37,640 nucleotides of DNA from Bacteroidaceae bacterium (GTDB lineage: Bacteria > Bacteroidota > Bacteroidia > Bacteroidales > Bacteroidaceae): contig JAGBYI010000006.1 of assembly GCA_017628845.1 (NCBI GenBank), positions 1-37,640 on the forward strand, read 5' to 3'. Under the pieces are notes generated by a model. It was given only the letters and a program-made list of their open reading frames with translations, ran no database searches and had not been told where the DNA came from. Within the stretch, counting starts at the first letter, position 1; each line of letters begins with the position of its first letter. Positions 11,751-20,503 of the stretch are shown here, piece after piece. Both the position numbers and the translations under genes were made by a program.

Positions 11751-14700
11751 ATGAAGATTGAGGAATTTCTAGAGTGCCTGGAAGGCGTGCAAAAGAGCAG
11801 CGGCGGCTGGATCGCGCGGTGTCCTGCGCACGGCGATTCGAATCCGAGCTTGAGTGTAAGCGAATCCGGGAACCGGATTCTCGTGCATTGTCATGCCGGT
11901 TGCAAGCCGGATGAAATCGTTGCGGCGATGGGGCTGAAGATGAAGGATCTTTTTACGGATTCAAACGGACGGGGCGATGCCCCGAACCCCGATTTTGCGG
12001 AGCGCCGCGATGGTGGTGCAGCAGAGCGGGCGGCATTGGGGACTGGAGAGCTGAGCATTAGGCCAGATGATGGGACTTCCAGGAATGGCAAGAAATCCGG
12101 GAAGCGACCAGCGCGGAAATGGATATGCGAATACATCTATCGCAATGTTGATGGATCTGCTGCGTACAAGATTGACCGGTTTTTGATATTGGAGGGGAAG
12201 CGGGCCGGCGAGAAGGATATGCTCCACATGAGACCAGATCCGGAATCGAAATTTGGGTGGAGCTATGGATTGGGGAATGCCGGAATCAAACGACTTCCGT
12301 ACCGCTTGGATCGTGTTGTGGCGACGGCGAAGAAGGGGCGGCAGATTATCATCGTCGAGGGCGAGAAGGATGTAGAGAGCGTGGAGAAGGCTCTCGGGAT
12401 GGTAGCCACAACCAATTCGGGCGGCGCCGGTAACTGGGGGCATCATTGGCCCGAAAACTGGGGCGAGTGGTTTAAGGGCTCGAGCGGGATTCTGATCATT
12501 GCCGATAAGGATCCGGAATTCAAACGTGACAAGAAGACTGGTGAAATGAAGCCGTGTTGGCGGGGCCAGAAACACGCCTGGGACGTGCGGCGGCAGTTGA
12601 TAGCTGCGGGGTTTGACAAGCCTATCAAGCTCATGGTGATGCCGGATGTGGACGGCCAGAAGCCGGTGAAAGATTTTACGGATTGGGTGGAAGCTCGCAC
12701 TGCTGCGGGACTTTCTGCGGATCGGGCGGCATTCGCCGAGGCGCTGAAGACGGTCGAGGAATGGCCGGAGGAATGGGAGTTTGACGATGCGACGCTTACG
12801 GCGGCTGCCAAGTCTGGTGCGCCCGCCTCTAAAAGCGGGCGCGCTGCCTCATCAGATGAGCCGGGCGCGTGGCGCCCGGCGGGGAGGTTCGGCCGGCGCT
12901 CCCCCCGCTCCCCCTCGCTGAAAGAGCGTTGGTATGAAGTGGATTTTCATATCAATTCCAAAAAGGTGGCGCGTTTTGAAATCGGTGTGAAGCGCTTCCG
13001 CTTCCAGGCGTGGCTGAAGAATGACGAAGGCGAATATGTCAAGGTTCACGAATGGTCTCCGATGGAGGGAACGCTGGATCAGTTCTTCGGGATGGCTCTC
13101 GGGTGTTTGATTTCGTGGGAAGAGAAATTCCGCATGACGAACTCGCAGCGCTACGAGCTTACATCCCTTATTTCGGCGGCGTGGTTTCAGGCGCGAGGTC
13201 GTTTCTTCAGCGACAAAAACAATCCGTGCTACGAGACATCGCTATACTTCGACGAAGAGACCGGCGTTCTTTACCAGATCCGGTCGAATGAGTTCGGCAG
13301 CTTCATGGCTACGGTGTCGAATGTGAACCGCGAAGATAAGATGTTCAAATTCATGATGTCGCTGCTCGACGACTTGGCGCTCGATGAGAAGCTGACTCCT
13401 CGCGTCGTGCCGTCCAAACAGTGGGATCGGCGCGGAGATGTGATATACATCTCGAACGGCGATTCCAAGGTGTGCAAAATTTCAGCCGGGAAGATCGAGC
13501 ACGTTCTCAACGGTACCGATGGAGTCGTGTTTGTTCGAGGCGCAACGCTCGCGCCCTGGAAACTTGAGGCCGGAAACGGCGAGGATCCCTTTACGGAATC
13601 GTTGCTGTTCAAACATGCAGCTCTCGAGAAGGATACGGATCGGATGAACTGCCGTTTGTGGTTCCTGAATCTTTTCGCGTGCCATATCAACAAGCCGATT
13701 CTCCTTTTGACAGGTCCGGCACGCTCCGGAAAGACTCGTCTGTTGCAGGGCATGAAACAGTTCCTGGGGCTGCGCGAGGACGGCGAGCTTGACGATACGG
13801 TGACGGATATTGACCCCACAGACAAAGGACTTGACGCGTTCTGGGTTGTTATCGATAAGGGTCGGTTCGAGATTTTCGACAACTACGACTCGAAAATAAA
13901 GTGGGCCGAAAACGCGCTGCAAACGGCCGCGACGAACGGATCGAGCAAACGCCGCGAACTGTACAAGTCCGTCAAGCTGATTACGCTTCGAGCAAATTCG
14001 TACATCGGCCTGACCTCCAACAATCCCGTGTTCACGACCGAGGGCGGCGGACTTCCGGACCGAATCATCACTGCGAGGATCGGCGCCGGGCGCAAGGTCT
14101 CTATGGGCGGCGAGCTTCTGCTGGATATCCAGCGCCATCGTAACCAGTACATGACGTGGATCGTCCGTACGCTGTCGGCAGTCTTGGCCGACGACAAGCC
14201 GGTGGACGATTCGATAAACAAGCGACATCCGGACTACGGGATCTTCGCGACCAAGTGCGGGCGCGCGATCGGCGACGAAGCCGGCGCGATCCGGTCCATG
14301 TCGGCTGCCGAACTGGATAAGGCACTGCTGCCGCTCATGAATGATGTCGTGCTGAAAGAGGTAGTTTCGGTGCTGATGGCTCAAAAGCCCGTGGCGAGCC
14401 TGAAATTCCGGTCGTCCGATATGACAGAGATGATTCTCCGGAAGCTCGGAGAGGATGAAACGGACGATAAGACGGAGGTCATTTATGGCGCCCGGCGCAT
14501 CGGCAAGGCGATCTCACGCATGGAGAGAGAGCTTAAGATGCTCTTTCGCTGGGAGTCGGCTATGGTCGAGGGCTGCACTCGCTACGATTTTCAGGGCCTT
14601 ACGGCGGCCGGAGAGGTTGCTTTTGACCCGAATCGCGGTGGGTGTGGTGGGTTTCAAGGGTTTGTTTCGCAAAACTCCCCATGTGAGGGGAGCGCGGGCG

Positions 14701-14825
14701 CGGATTTTGCCAAACAAAACCCTTCAAACCCTTCTAATCCACCGTACGCGCACGCGCGGACACATTCTGATTTTTCTTCTTGTGAGAATGGGGAGATAGA
14801 GAGTTATGAAGATTTGGAATTCTGA
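11751..14825 (+). CDS. Primase-helicase (zinc finger, TOPRIM, P-loop ATPase)
   Basis: 1024 aa replication protein. A CHC2-type zinc site at the N-terminus (C24, H27, C47, C51: RCPAHGD and VHCHAGC) is followed by a TOPRIM domain (EGEKD at 203-207, DKD at 252-254), then a linker and a helicase-type P-loop domain with Walker A GPARSGKT at 655-662. It likely primes and unwinds phage DNA at its origin. The TOPRIM-to-ATPase linker (about residues 355-385) is encoded by two GC-rich palindromes and is Ser, Gly, Pro and Arg-rich. The C-terminal end overlaps the next gene by 20 bp. Confidence 0.9.
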   Translation: MKIEEFLECLEGVQKSSGGWIARCPAHGDSNPSLSVSESGNRILVHCHAGCKPDEIVAAMGLKMKDLFTDSNGRGDAPNPDFAERRDGGAAERAALGTGELSIRPDDGTSRNGKKSGKRPARKWICEYIYRNVDGSAAYKIDRFLILEGKRAGEKDMLHMRPDPESKFGWSYGLGNAGIKRLPYRLDRVVATAKKGRQIIIVEGEKDVESVEKALGMVATTNSGGAGNWGHHWPENWGEWFKGSSGILIIADKDPEFKRDKKTGEMKPCWRGQKHAWDVRRQLIAAGFDKPIKLMVMPDVDGQKPVKDFTDWVEARTAAGLSADRAAFAEALKTVEEWPEEWEFDDATLTAAAKSGAPASKSGRAASSDEPGAWRPAGRFGRRSPRSPSLKERWYEVDFHINSKKVARFEIGVKRFRFQAWLKNDEGEYVKVHEWSPMEGTLDQFFGMALGCLISWEEKFRMTNSQRYELTSLISAAWFQARGRFFSDKNNPCYETSLYFDEETGVLYQIRSNEFGSFMATVSNVNREDKMFKFMMSLLDDLALDEKLTPRVVPSKQWDRRGDVIYISNGDSKVCKISAGKIEHVLNGTDGVVFVRGATLAPWKLEAGNGEDPFTESLLFKHAALEKDTDRMNCRLWFLNLFACHINKPILLLTGPARSGKTRLLQGMKQFLGLREDGELDDTVTDIDPTDKGLDAFWVVIDKGRFEIFDNYDSKIKWAENALQTAATNGSSKRRELYKSVKLITLRANSYIGLTSNNPVFTTEGGGLPDRIITARIGAGRKVSMGGELLLDIQRHRNQYMTWIVRTLSAVLADDKPVDDSINKRHPDYGIFATKCGRAIGDEAGAIRSMSAAELDKALLPLMNDVVLKEVVSVLMAQKPVASLKFRSSDMTEMILRKLGEDETDDKTEVIYGARRIGKAISRMERELKMLFRWESAMVEGCTRYDFQGLTAAGEVAFDPNRGGCGGFQGFVSQNSPCEGSAGADFAKQNPSNPSNPPYAHARTHSDFSSCENGEIESYEDLEF
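12819..12880. repeat. Two GC-rich palindromes inside the primase linker
   Basis: GCGCCCGC-N8-GCGGGCGC (12819-12842) and GCCGGGCGC-GTG-GCGCCCGGC (12860-12880), both perfect. They are translated in frame as the inter-domain linker. Confidence 0.7.
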
Positions 14826-15126
14826 TTTCGAGATCGGCGCGGCTATTCATCGCCAGGTGGTGGCCGAAGGTGGCTGGATGGTTCATTCCGGAGAGCGGAG
14901 TTTCTTTGAGCGGCGTCTGCCAGATGGAACCTTTACCCGTAAGTTTTCGGCTGAACTCATGTCTCGGATGTTCACCAATGGTCGAGCGCTTAAGGTTTAC
15001 GCCGCTTCTCGCCGGGCATCGATGGCGCGGATCGACGCGGAGCCCCCGGGTGTAGGTTCTTCCGAAACCCCTGCGTCGGCCAAGCCCAACACGCGAAGGT
15101 CTGCGTATGCGGGAGTGCAACGCTGA
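14806..15126 (+). CDS. Small hypothetical protein between primase and ParB-like gene
   Basis: 106 aa, overlapping the primase-helicase end by 20 bp. The first 70 residues look folded (HRQVVAEGGWMVHSGERSFFERRL, then FTRKFSAELMSRMFTNGRALKVY); the C-terminal 35 are Ala, Pro and Arg-rich and disordered. No family recognised. Confidence 0.55.
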   Translation: MKIWNSDFEIGAAIHRQVVAEGGWMVHSGERSFFERRLPDGTFTRKFSAELMSRMFTNGRALKVYAASRRASMARIDAEPPGVGSSETPASAKPNTRRSAYAGVQR

Positions 15127-15185
15127 AACGGGGTTGGAAATTTCATCGAACCTAAAACTTCATCACAAAAACAGGAGAGGTCAAC

Positions 15186-16646
15186 ATGGCTAAATCGAAA
15201 AAGAGAAAGGCGGCGGTCGCTGCCGATGAAATCAAGCTCTACATGGACGTTGCGGACATTGCGCACGCGCCGTGGAATCCCAGGACGAAGGAGGAGCTCG
15301 ACTGGAAGCATCCGGCGATGGTGGAGTTGGTAGATTCGATCAGTTCGCTCGGAGTGCTCCAGCCGATCGCGGTTTGGGTCGGAGCCAAGGCGGCAGAGTT
15401 CGCCGACGACGGCAGGAAGGTTCTGTGCATCGCCGGAAACCGTCGACTGGAGGCCGCGCGGGCGGTGGGTTTGAAGACCATCCCCGTTCATCAGTTTACG
15501 AATTTGACTGAAGAGGGGGCGCGGGCGATAACGCGGGCGGAAAACGAGGTGCGCTTCGGCGTGTCGCCGTTGGCGGATGCGGCGCTGGTGAAATCGATGA
15601 TGAACCTCGGGCGGTCTCAGGCGGAGATTGCCGCGATTGTCGGTGTGAGCGAAGCGACCGTGTGCCGGCGCGTCAAGCTGCTTGATCTGGATCGGGATGT
15701 CATCGAAGCGATCGGTGCTGAGACCGTGGACGCGAAGTCGCTGGAGATGATCGCGGCGTATCCGGTGGAACTGCAGAAGAAGGCGGCGCGAGTATTAAAG
15801 GGCGAAATCGATGATGGAATAAAGATTAAGCCGAGTGTGGTGCGCTGGATTTTCGATGATGTTACACGGGTGATTTCGCGGGGCTGTTGGATATTTGAAG
15901 GCTTCGGCGGAAAGGCGCGTTGGGCACGTTGCGCGCAGTGCCCGTCGTGCACCGGCAACCAGCGCGACCTGTTCGATTTGGTGGATGATGATCGCGAAGA
16001 TTCTTCTGCAGAAGGGGGACGGGGTGAAAAGAGCCTTGGCCGCTGTCTGAACGTGAAGTGCTTCTGCGGATTTGAGAAGGAAGCCAAGCGGGATGCAATA
16101 GATGCAGAAGTTGCGAGAACATCCTGCGGAGAGGGCGCCAAAGAAGTGTTCCTCTGCCGTAGCCGTTGGGATGATGGGTTCAGGGACGGATCTGAAGAAA
16201 AGAGCGAAAAGAACCGCTTTGCCTATGTGGTCTGGAATGACCGGGAACACAAGGCAGAGGTTCGTTGGGGAGAGGATCCTGCTGAGGAGAGGCAGAAGGC
16301 CAAGAAGAAGGAGGATGAGGCAGATGAGGCGAAGGCTGCTGCTCCGACTGAGTTAGATAAAGCAAGAAGCATTTATCAGTTCGTCAGGAAGTACATGCTT
16401 GCGGTCGATGAAGATGACAATGTGAATCTTGAGGCTTGTCGAGACATCCTGAAAAACGCTCCGCATGATTTGCTGATTAAGTTCGCCGTCGGATACGTGG
16501 AGATTATGTTTGACAGTGCCTGGGTGGATAGTGAATCTGGGGTAGTTGTCATGGATCTCATCCAAAACATTCCGGAACTTAAATCGTTGGTTGTTGCCGA
16601 TGAACTGAAGGCGCTCCAGGCGTATGTAGAAAAATACGGGGACTGA
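15186..16646 (+). CDS. ParB-like nuclease-domain protein with HTH and cysteine cluster
   Basis: 486 aa. ParB/Srx domain signatures: NPR at 31-33, AGNRRLEAARAVG at about 83-95 and the ENxxR box (ENEVR, 119-123), then a KorB-type helix-turn-helix at 144-166 (SQAEIAAIVGVSEATVCRRVKLL). A central CAQCPSC plus further cysteines suggests metal binding. No ParA is present, so it is more likely a phage regulator, nuclease or DNA-packaging accessory than a partition protein. It lies immediately upstream of the large terminase, where a small terminase subunit would be expected. Confidence 0.8.
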   Translation: MAKSKKRKAAVAADEIKLYMDVADIAHAPWNPRTKEELDWKHPAMVELVDSISSLGVLQPIAVWVGAKAAEFADDGRKVLCIAGNRRLEAARAVGLKTIPVHQFTNLTEEGARAITRAENEVRFGVSPLADAALVKSMMNLGRSQAEIAAIVGVSEATVCRRVKLLDLDRDVIEAIGAETVDAKSLEMIAAYPVELQKKAARVLKGEIDDGIKIKPSVVRWIFDDVTRVISRGCWIFEGFGGKARWARCAQCPSCTGNQRDLFDLVDDDREDSSAEGGRGEKSLGRCLNVKCFCGFEKEAKRDAIDAEVARTSCGEGAKEVFLCRSRWDDGFRDGSEEKSEKNRFAYVVWNDREHKAEVRWGEDPAEERQKAKKKEDEADEAKAAAPTELDKARSIYQFVRKYMLAVDEDDNVNLEACRDILKNAPHDLLIKFAVGYVEIMFDSAWVDSESGVVVMDLIQNIPELKSLVVADELKALQAYVEKYGD

Positions 16647-16653
16647 CCGGCAG

Positions 16654-18816
16654 ATGACCAAGGAAGAGAGATTGAAGAAGGCCCGCGCAGCGCAGGAAGC
16701 GCAGCGGAAACGGCGAGAGGAAGCGGATGCGGCCGGTGAGGCGCGTATCCGCGAACTCCTCGCCGGTACATCCTGGCCAGAGGAACGGCAGCTGCCGCTC
16801 ACATCTACGGAGCGGTCGCACAAATTCCGCGCCAAAGGCCGCGATATCGGCAAGTTGCCGCTCTGCCGCAATCCGTTCCGGGTGTGGGCTTGTGGTCTTT
16901 CGCTTTTGCAGTTCGGTCTCAAATACTTCCTCGGTCCCGACAAGATGATCCACCGTACACCGTCGCCGCGCATGATCCGATTTGTTGACGCGCTCGAACA
17001 GACTGTCCGTTTCGGCGGCAACCGTCACGTACGCTGGCCGCGCGGAAAAGGCAAGTCCACATGGCTGAAGGTGGCGGCGGTCTGGGCGTTGGTGTACGGA
17101 TATCGTCGTTTCGTGGTCATCATCGCGGCGACGCGTCCAATGGCGGAGGTGGCTGTCGATGAAATTTGGAAGTTCTGTTCAGAGGATCCCGACTTTGCCG
17201 CAGACTATCCGGAGTTCGCCGTTCCGCTGGCAGATGTGTCGCTCACCCCGCAACGGTGCAAAGTGCAGACCTATCTCGGCAAAAAGACGCACATCTGCGA
17301 AAACGCAAAATACTCCTTCAAGCGCTTTGCCACGCTTGAAGGATATCCGCAGACTGGCGGCATTATCGCGGCTCGCGGCGCGGATCAGGCGATACGCGGA
17401 TTGAACATCGATTCTCGCCGCCCTGACTTCATCTTCCTGGACGATCCGCAGACGGACGAAGATGCGAAGTCCACTGGCCCTGACGGGCGCGTGGATAAGA
17501 TCGAGAAGCGCATCCAGGGCGCGCTGCTCGGACTCGGTGAGACGAACCGCATGATCGCCGCCGTTATGGCTTCCACGCCGATCGAGCCCGGCGACATCTC
17601 CGAACGCTTCGCGGATCCAGAACGGCACGGCGAATGGCTCACCACCACCGAGAAGCTGGTTGTTAAATTCGGCCCCAAGGAATGGATGGCCGCATATCTG
17701 CGCGAGCTCGCCAAGGATAACGCCGCGCACGACGTGCTGCTCACCCGCTCTCGCGAATGGTACAGAGAGCATCAGGCGGAGATCGAACGCGGCGTGGAGA
17801 TGATGGACGATCAGGATTTCGATCCGGAACTTGAAATCTCCGCCTATCAGCACGCGCTGCTCCGGCTGCATATAATGAAATCGCGCGCATTCTACGCGGA
17901 ATGCCAGATGCGCCCGTCGCGGGCGCAGGGCGTGTTCCGTCTCGAAGCGGTGAAGGTCGCATCGAAGGTGAACGGCTACGAGTTCGGCGTTGTGCCGCCG
18001 CAGTGCGATCACGGGATTGTCGCCTTCTGCGACGTGAACGACATTGTCGGCCTTCGTTGGGAGATTATGGCGTTCGGCGCTGGACGCGTCACCGCCACGC
18101 TCGCATACGGACGCTATCCGGCAGAGGGCCGCCTGTATCCGGAAGGGACGCCGCTTTCCGCCATCGCCTCGTATCTCAGTCCGGCGATACGCCACGTTGC
18201 CGCCGCAGTCAGATCCGCCTCGTTCCGGCGGCAGGACGGCACCGCGGCGAAGGTATCGGCAATCTGCTTCGACGGCGGCTGGCAGACCGAGACCGTCGCG
18301 CTCGTGTGCAATGAAATCGATGATCCGCGCGGAATGCGCGTCGTGTGGTCCAAGGGTTTCAGCTCCAAGAGCTATTCGCGCAATTTCCACGAAAAGGCGA
18401 AAGTGACGGAAGGCTGCCGCGCCGCTGAGGAATGCCACACGTGGATCACGGCGAACGGACACTATCTCGCCTTCAATGCCGACTACTGGCGCGAGGTGTC
18501 GCAGTCCTCGTTTCTCGCGGAACCCCTCTCGCCGTCATCGTCTTCGTTCTGGGGAACGGATACCGGCTTCCATTATGACTTCGCGGCGGAGGTCGCCGCC
18601 GAACAGCTTGAATCGAAAGTATCCGACATCCGCTATGGTGACATCTGGAAGTGGAAAGTCACCGGCGAGAACCACTATGGCGACGCCCATGCCGGATGCA
18701 TGGCGTTCGGAGCGATTCGCGGAGATTTCGATCCTATCGCAAAACTTGCCGCCTCCAACATCCAAGAGGCGGCGAAGCAGAGAAAGAAGGTGCGTTATGT
18801 CTTCAAGGGATGGTAG
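16654..18816 (+). CDS. terL: Terminase large subunit
   Basis: 720 aa. A basic helical N-terminus precedes the ATPase domain, with Walker A-like WPRGKGKST at 128-136 and Walker B FIFLDDPQ at 259-266. The C-terminal half should be the nuclease (acidic residues such as AFCDVND and the block AICFDGGW). This is the motor that cuts and packages phage DNA into proheads. Starts at ATG 16654, 7 bp after the ParB-like stop. Downstream genes overlap its end, and the gpW and portal genes follow about 1.7 kb later. Confidence 0.88.
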   Translation: MTKEERLKKARAAQEAQRKRREEADAAGEARIRELLAGTSWPEERQLPLTSTERSHKFRAKGRDIGKLPLCRNPFRVWACGLSLLQFGLKYFLGPDKMIHRTPSPRMIRFVDALEQTVRFGGNRHVRWPRGKGKSTWLKVAAVWALVYGYRRFVVIIAATRPMAEVAVDEIWKFCSEDPDFAADYPEFAVPLADVSLTPQRCKVQTYLGKKTHICENAKYSFKRFATLEGYPQTGGIIAARGADQAIRGLNIDSRRPDFIFLDDPQTDEDAKSTGPDGRVDKIEKRIQGALLGLGETNRMIAAVMASTPIEPGDISERFADPERHGEWLTTTEKLVVKFGPKEWMAAYLRELAKDNAAHDVLLTRSREWYREHQAEIERGVEMMDDQDFDPELEISAYQHALLRLHIMKSRAFYAECQMRPSRAQGVFRLEAVKVASKVNGYEFGVVPPQCDHGIVAFCDVNDIVGLRWEIMAFGAGRVTATLAYGRYPAEGRLYPEGTPLSAIASYLSPAIRHVAAAVRSASFRRQDGTAAKVSAICFDGGWQTETVALVCNEIDDPRGMRVVWSKGFSSKSYSRNFHEKAKVTEGCRAAEECHTWITANGHYLAFNADYWREVSQSSFLAEPLSPSSSSFWGTDTGFHYDFAAEVAAEQLESKVSDIRYGDIWKWKVTGENHYGDAHAGCMAFGAIRGDFDPIAKLAASNIQEAAKQRKKVRYVFKGW

Positions 18817-19015
18817 GCGAAAGGTGCAGCGGTTGGCACCGGAGAGCCTTGTCGAGTGCGAAAGCTGCCGTGAGCTTGTAGTGTTCCGGCTGATTCGGAC
18901 GGCGAAAGTCGCCGCCGAACCGAACCGCGTGTATGCCTATCTGGAGTGCCCCAACTGCGGCGCCCGCGCCACTCAGATGCGTTGGCGTCGCAGTGGAAAG
19001 GGAGATGGGCAATGA
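18797..19015 (+). CDS. 72-aa zinc-ribbon protein
   Basis: From ATG 18797, overlapping the terminase end by 20 bp. Two CxxC pairs (CESC at 22-25, CPNC at 51-54) separated by a beta-rich segment give a classical zinc ribbon, with a basic tail. It resembles Com-like or terminase-associated ribbon proteins in arrangement; the function is unproven. Confidence 0.7.
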   Translation: MSSRDGRRKVQRLAPESLVECESCRELVVFRLIRTAKVAAEPNRVYAYLECPNCGARATQMRWRRSGKGDGQ

Positions 19016-19112
19016 TACCTTTTTGCGCGGGTGCGCAAAATGCCGCCGCCGGTCGCGAACGGCCCACATTGGGTGCGAGCAGGGGCGTACTCCCGTATGT
19101 CCTGGTTCCTAG
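19005..19112 (+). CDS. 35-aa cysteine-rich ORF
   Basis: ATG 19005, preceded by GGAAAGGGAG, to TAG 19112. MGNDTFLRGCAKC is followed by single cysteines near the end (IGCEQG, PVCPG), a plausible four-cysteine metal site. An alternative 41-aa frame starts at 19012 (ATGA overlap). Only one is likely real; the cysteine spacing favours this one. Confidence 0.35.
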   Translation: MGNDTFLRGCAKCRRRSRTAHIGCEQGRTPVCPGS

Positions 19113-19131
19113 GCCGGCGGCGGTCTGTTTC

Positions 19132-19150
19132 GCCTGAATGCAATTCAGGC
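19132..19150 (+). repeat. GCA-loop hairpin, copy 4
   Basis: GCCTGAAT-GCA-ATTCAGGC, followed by ATCATCACTA and then AAAGGTCAAGAA-ATG of the next gene. Confidence 0.85.
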
Positions 19151-19175
19151 ATCATCACTAACGAAAGGTCAAGAA

Positions 19176-19601
19176 ATGAAAATCGAAACGATTCATGATA
19201 TGAAAGGCGGCGCCGGCGCGCCTGAACGCGGCAAGAATCTCATCATGCCGCGCGGAATCGTGATGAAGTACTTCATCGACGGCAAGGGCGACCGGCGTTA
19301 TATCGGGCAGTACCGTCAGACGGATCCGGCTGCAGGTGCCGCTTCGATGCCGCGCCGAGTGTATTAGATTGACGTTGAGGCGATGTCGAGCGGCGGCTGC
19401 TTCGCATTCATCTATGAGGATGACCATATGATTGCGCAAATCGAGACGCCGCTGTCGAGGAATGTCGCAAGCGGCATGGCTCTCAGGTCTCTCTATTGGT
19501 TACTGGCCAATCGCGACAAAAAGAACCGCCGCAGATTGGAAAGCAGAAAAAAGGCCAAGGTGGCAAAGCGCGAGGTTGAAGCGAAAGGCGGTGCGGAATG
19601 A
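19176..19601 (+). pseudogene. Hypothetical gene interrupted by an in-frame amber codon
   Basis: An ORF with a good ribosome site (AAAGGTC) starts at 19176 and reads 63 codons to TAG at 19365-19367. The same frame continues without another stop to 19601. The sequence across the TAG reads smoothly (SMPRRVY, stop, IDVEAMSSGGCFAFIYEDD), and no ribosome site precedes the first downstream ATG at 19383. The intact protein would be about 141 residues with a Lys/Arg-rich tail. Options are a nonsense mutation, amber readthrough, or two separate ORFs. No family recognised. Confidence 0.55.
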
Positions 19602-20017
19602 CGGTGAAAAATAGGAACGATGGATCTGTGGAAATTCAAAGGGGGAAGTGCGGAGTTCTGCCGCTCGTACTTTGTGGCAAGTGGTTTGACATGATTGACA
19701 GCGGGATAAAAAAGGTGGAATTTCGGCGGGCTGAGTATTGGCTTCCGCGGGCATCGAAGTGGCTTGCGAAGTGCCAGAGGGAGAATCTGTGGCCAGTGCT
19801 TGAGTTCCGGCACGGTTATTCTACCGATGCTCGGCGTGCTGCTTTTCTTGCGGGGATAGTTCTTGATTTTAAGAGGGAGCAGGTGCATGTTTGTGAGAAT
19901 GGTCGGTTTATTGTCAAGGACGCTGATGATGCTGTGGAGAATCCGGAGATTGGAGAGACTGCGATCAATCGGGTTTGCTTTTTTATCGGTACCCGCGTGC
20001 ATCTTGTGAGAGATTAG
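19598..20017 (+). CDS. ASCH-domain-like protein
   Basis: 139 aa, ATG overlapping the previous TGA. Residues about 20-75 (PLVLCGKWFDMIDSGIKKVEFRR, EYW, then LEFRHGYS) match the PUA-like ASCH pattern in which a K-W-F-x-M-I-x-S-G-x-K-x-x-E-x-R block is followed by an F-R-x-G-Y element. ASCH domains are thought to bind or act on RNA or modified nucleotides. It lies among small genes after the terminase. Confidence 0.72.
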   Translation: MTVKNRNDGSVEIQRGKCGVLPLVLCGKWFDMIDSGIKKVEFRRAEYWLPRASKWLAKCQRENLWPVLEFRHGYSTDARRAAFLAGIVLDFKREQVHVCENGRFIVKDADDAVENPEIGETAINRVCFFIGTRVHLVRD

Positions 20018-20094
20018 GCTCATGACCGAGTTGGAGCAGATTCGTGCGCTTGCGTCGCACGGCGGCGATTCCTCGCCGCACGTGGAAACTGCGG

Positions 20095-20199
20095 ATGGTG
20101 ATTGAAATCATAAGAAGTGAATTGTCGATGAGGCAGCGTGAGCCGAAGCAGGAAGCTGAATCACGAAACGGGGAAGCCGAACCGGTGCGCAACGTGTAG
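20095..20199 (+). CDS. Possible 34-aa ORF
   Basis: ATG 20095 to TAG 20199 (MVIEIIRSELSMRQREPKQE and an acidic tail). Plausibly helical but without a clear ribosome site. Confidence 0.25.
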   Translation: MVIEIIRSELSMRQREPKQEAESRNGEAEPVRNV

Positions 20200-20316
20200 G
20201 CTGAGAATCCGTGGTCCGAGGGGGGGGCTCGAAAAACTACCAATAAACCCCAAGCCTTGACCGACGGGCTTGTTAAAACTGGGGATTGCGGTGACGGAGT
20301 GGAGAGACACTCAGAT

Positions 20317-20420
20317 TTTTCAAGTCTGATTTCAGGCGAGATGCGTCCCACACGTCACATGCGTCCTACACGTCCCACCTCAAATCTCTCCCCCTCTCAC
20401 CCCCTCCCTCGCCCCCTCTT
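20317..20420. repeat. Dispersed repeat, copy A
   Basis: TTCAAGTCT, then ATTTCAGGCGAGATG, CGTCCCACACGTC and a CTCTCCCC pyrimidine tract; closely matches 34952-35040 except for an extra internal 18-bp CGTCC-type unit here. Confidence 0.75.
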
Positions 20421-20423
20421 TAT

Positions 20424-20455
20424 GAAAAAAGTTAGTACATATACTAACTTTTTTC
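20424..20455. terminator. 32-bp perfect palindrome, probable bidirectional terminator
   Basis: 14-bp arms around CATA: GAAAAAAGTTAGTA (20424-20437) and TACTAACTTTTTTC (20442-20455). A/T tracts flank a 7-bp GTTAGTA stem, the form of a bidirectional intrinsic terminator. Confidence 0.65.
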
Positions 20456-20503
20456 GCCCGCGATGAAATTTTGCCTTGCGCCTGCCTTAAAATAAAAGGC
20501 ATC

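Larger units (their letters stand above)
20018..20503. other. Mostly non-coding stretch with repeat and palindrome
   Basis: Contains a hairpin GCGGCGA-TTCC-TCGCCGC (20062-20079), a possible 34-aa ORF (20095-20199), copy A of a dispersed pyrimidine-rich repeat (20317-20420) and a 32-bp palindrome (20424-20455). I see no other gene. It separates the packaging gene group from the head genes and would be a reasonable place for a transcription boundary or replication/packaging site. Confidence 0.6.

Noticed and set aside
17179..18462. Long minus-strand ORF (427 codons) opposite the terminase
   Set aside because: It is the in-register complement of terL, rich in Arg, Ala and His, without motifs; terL has Walker A and B motifs and normal codon use.
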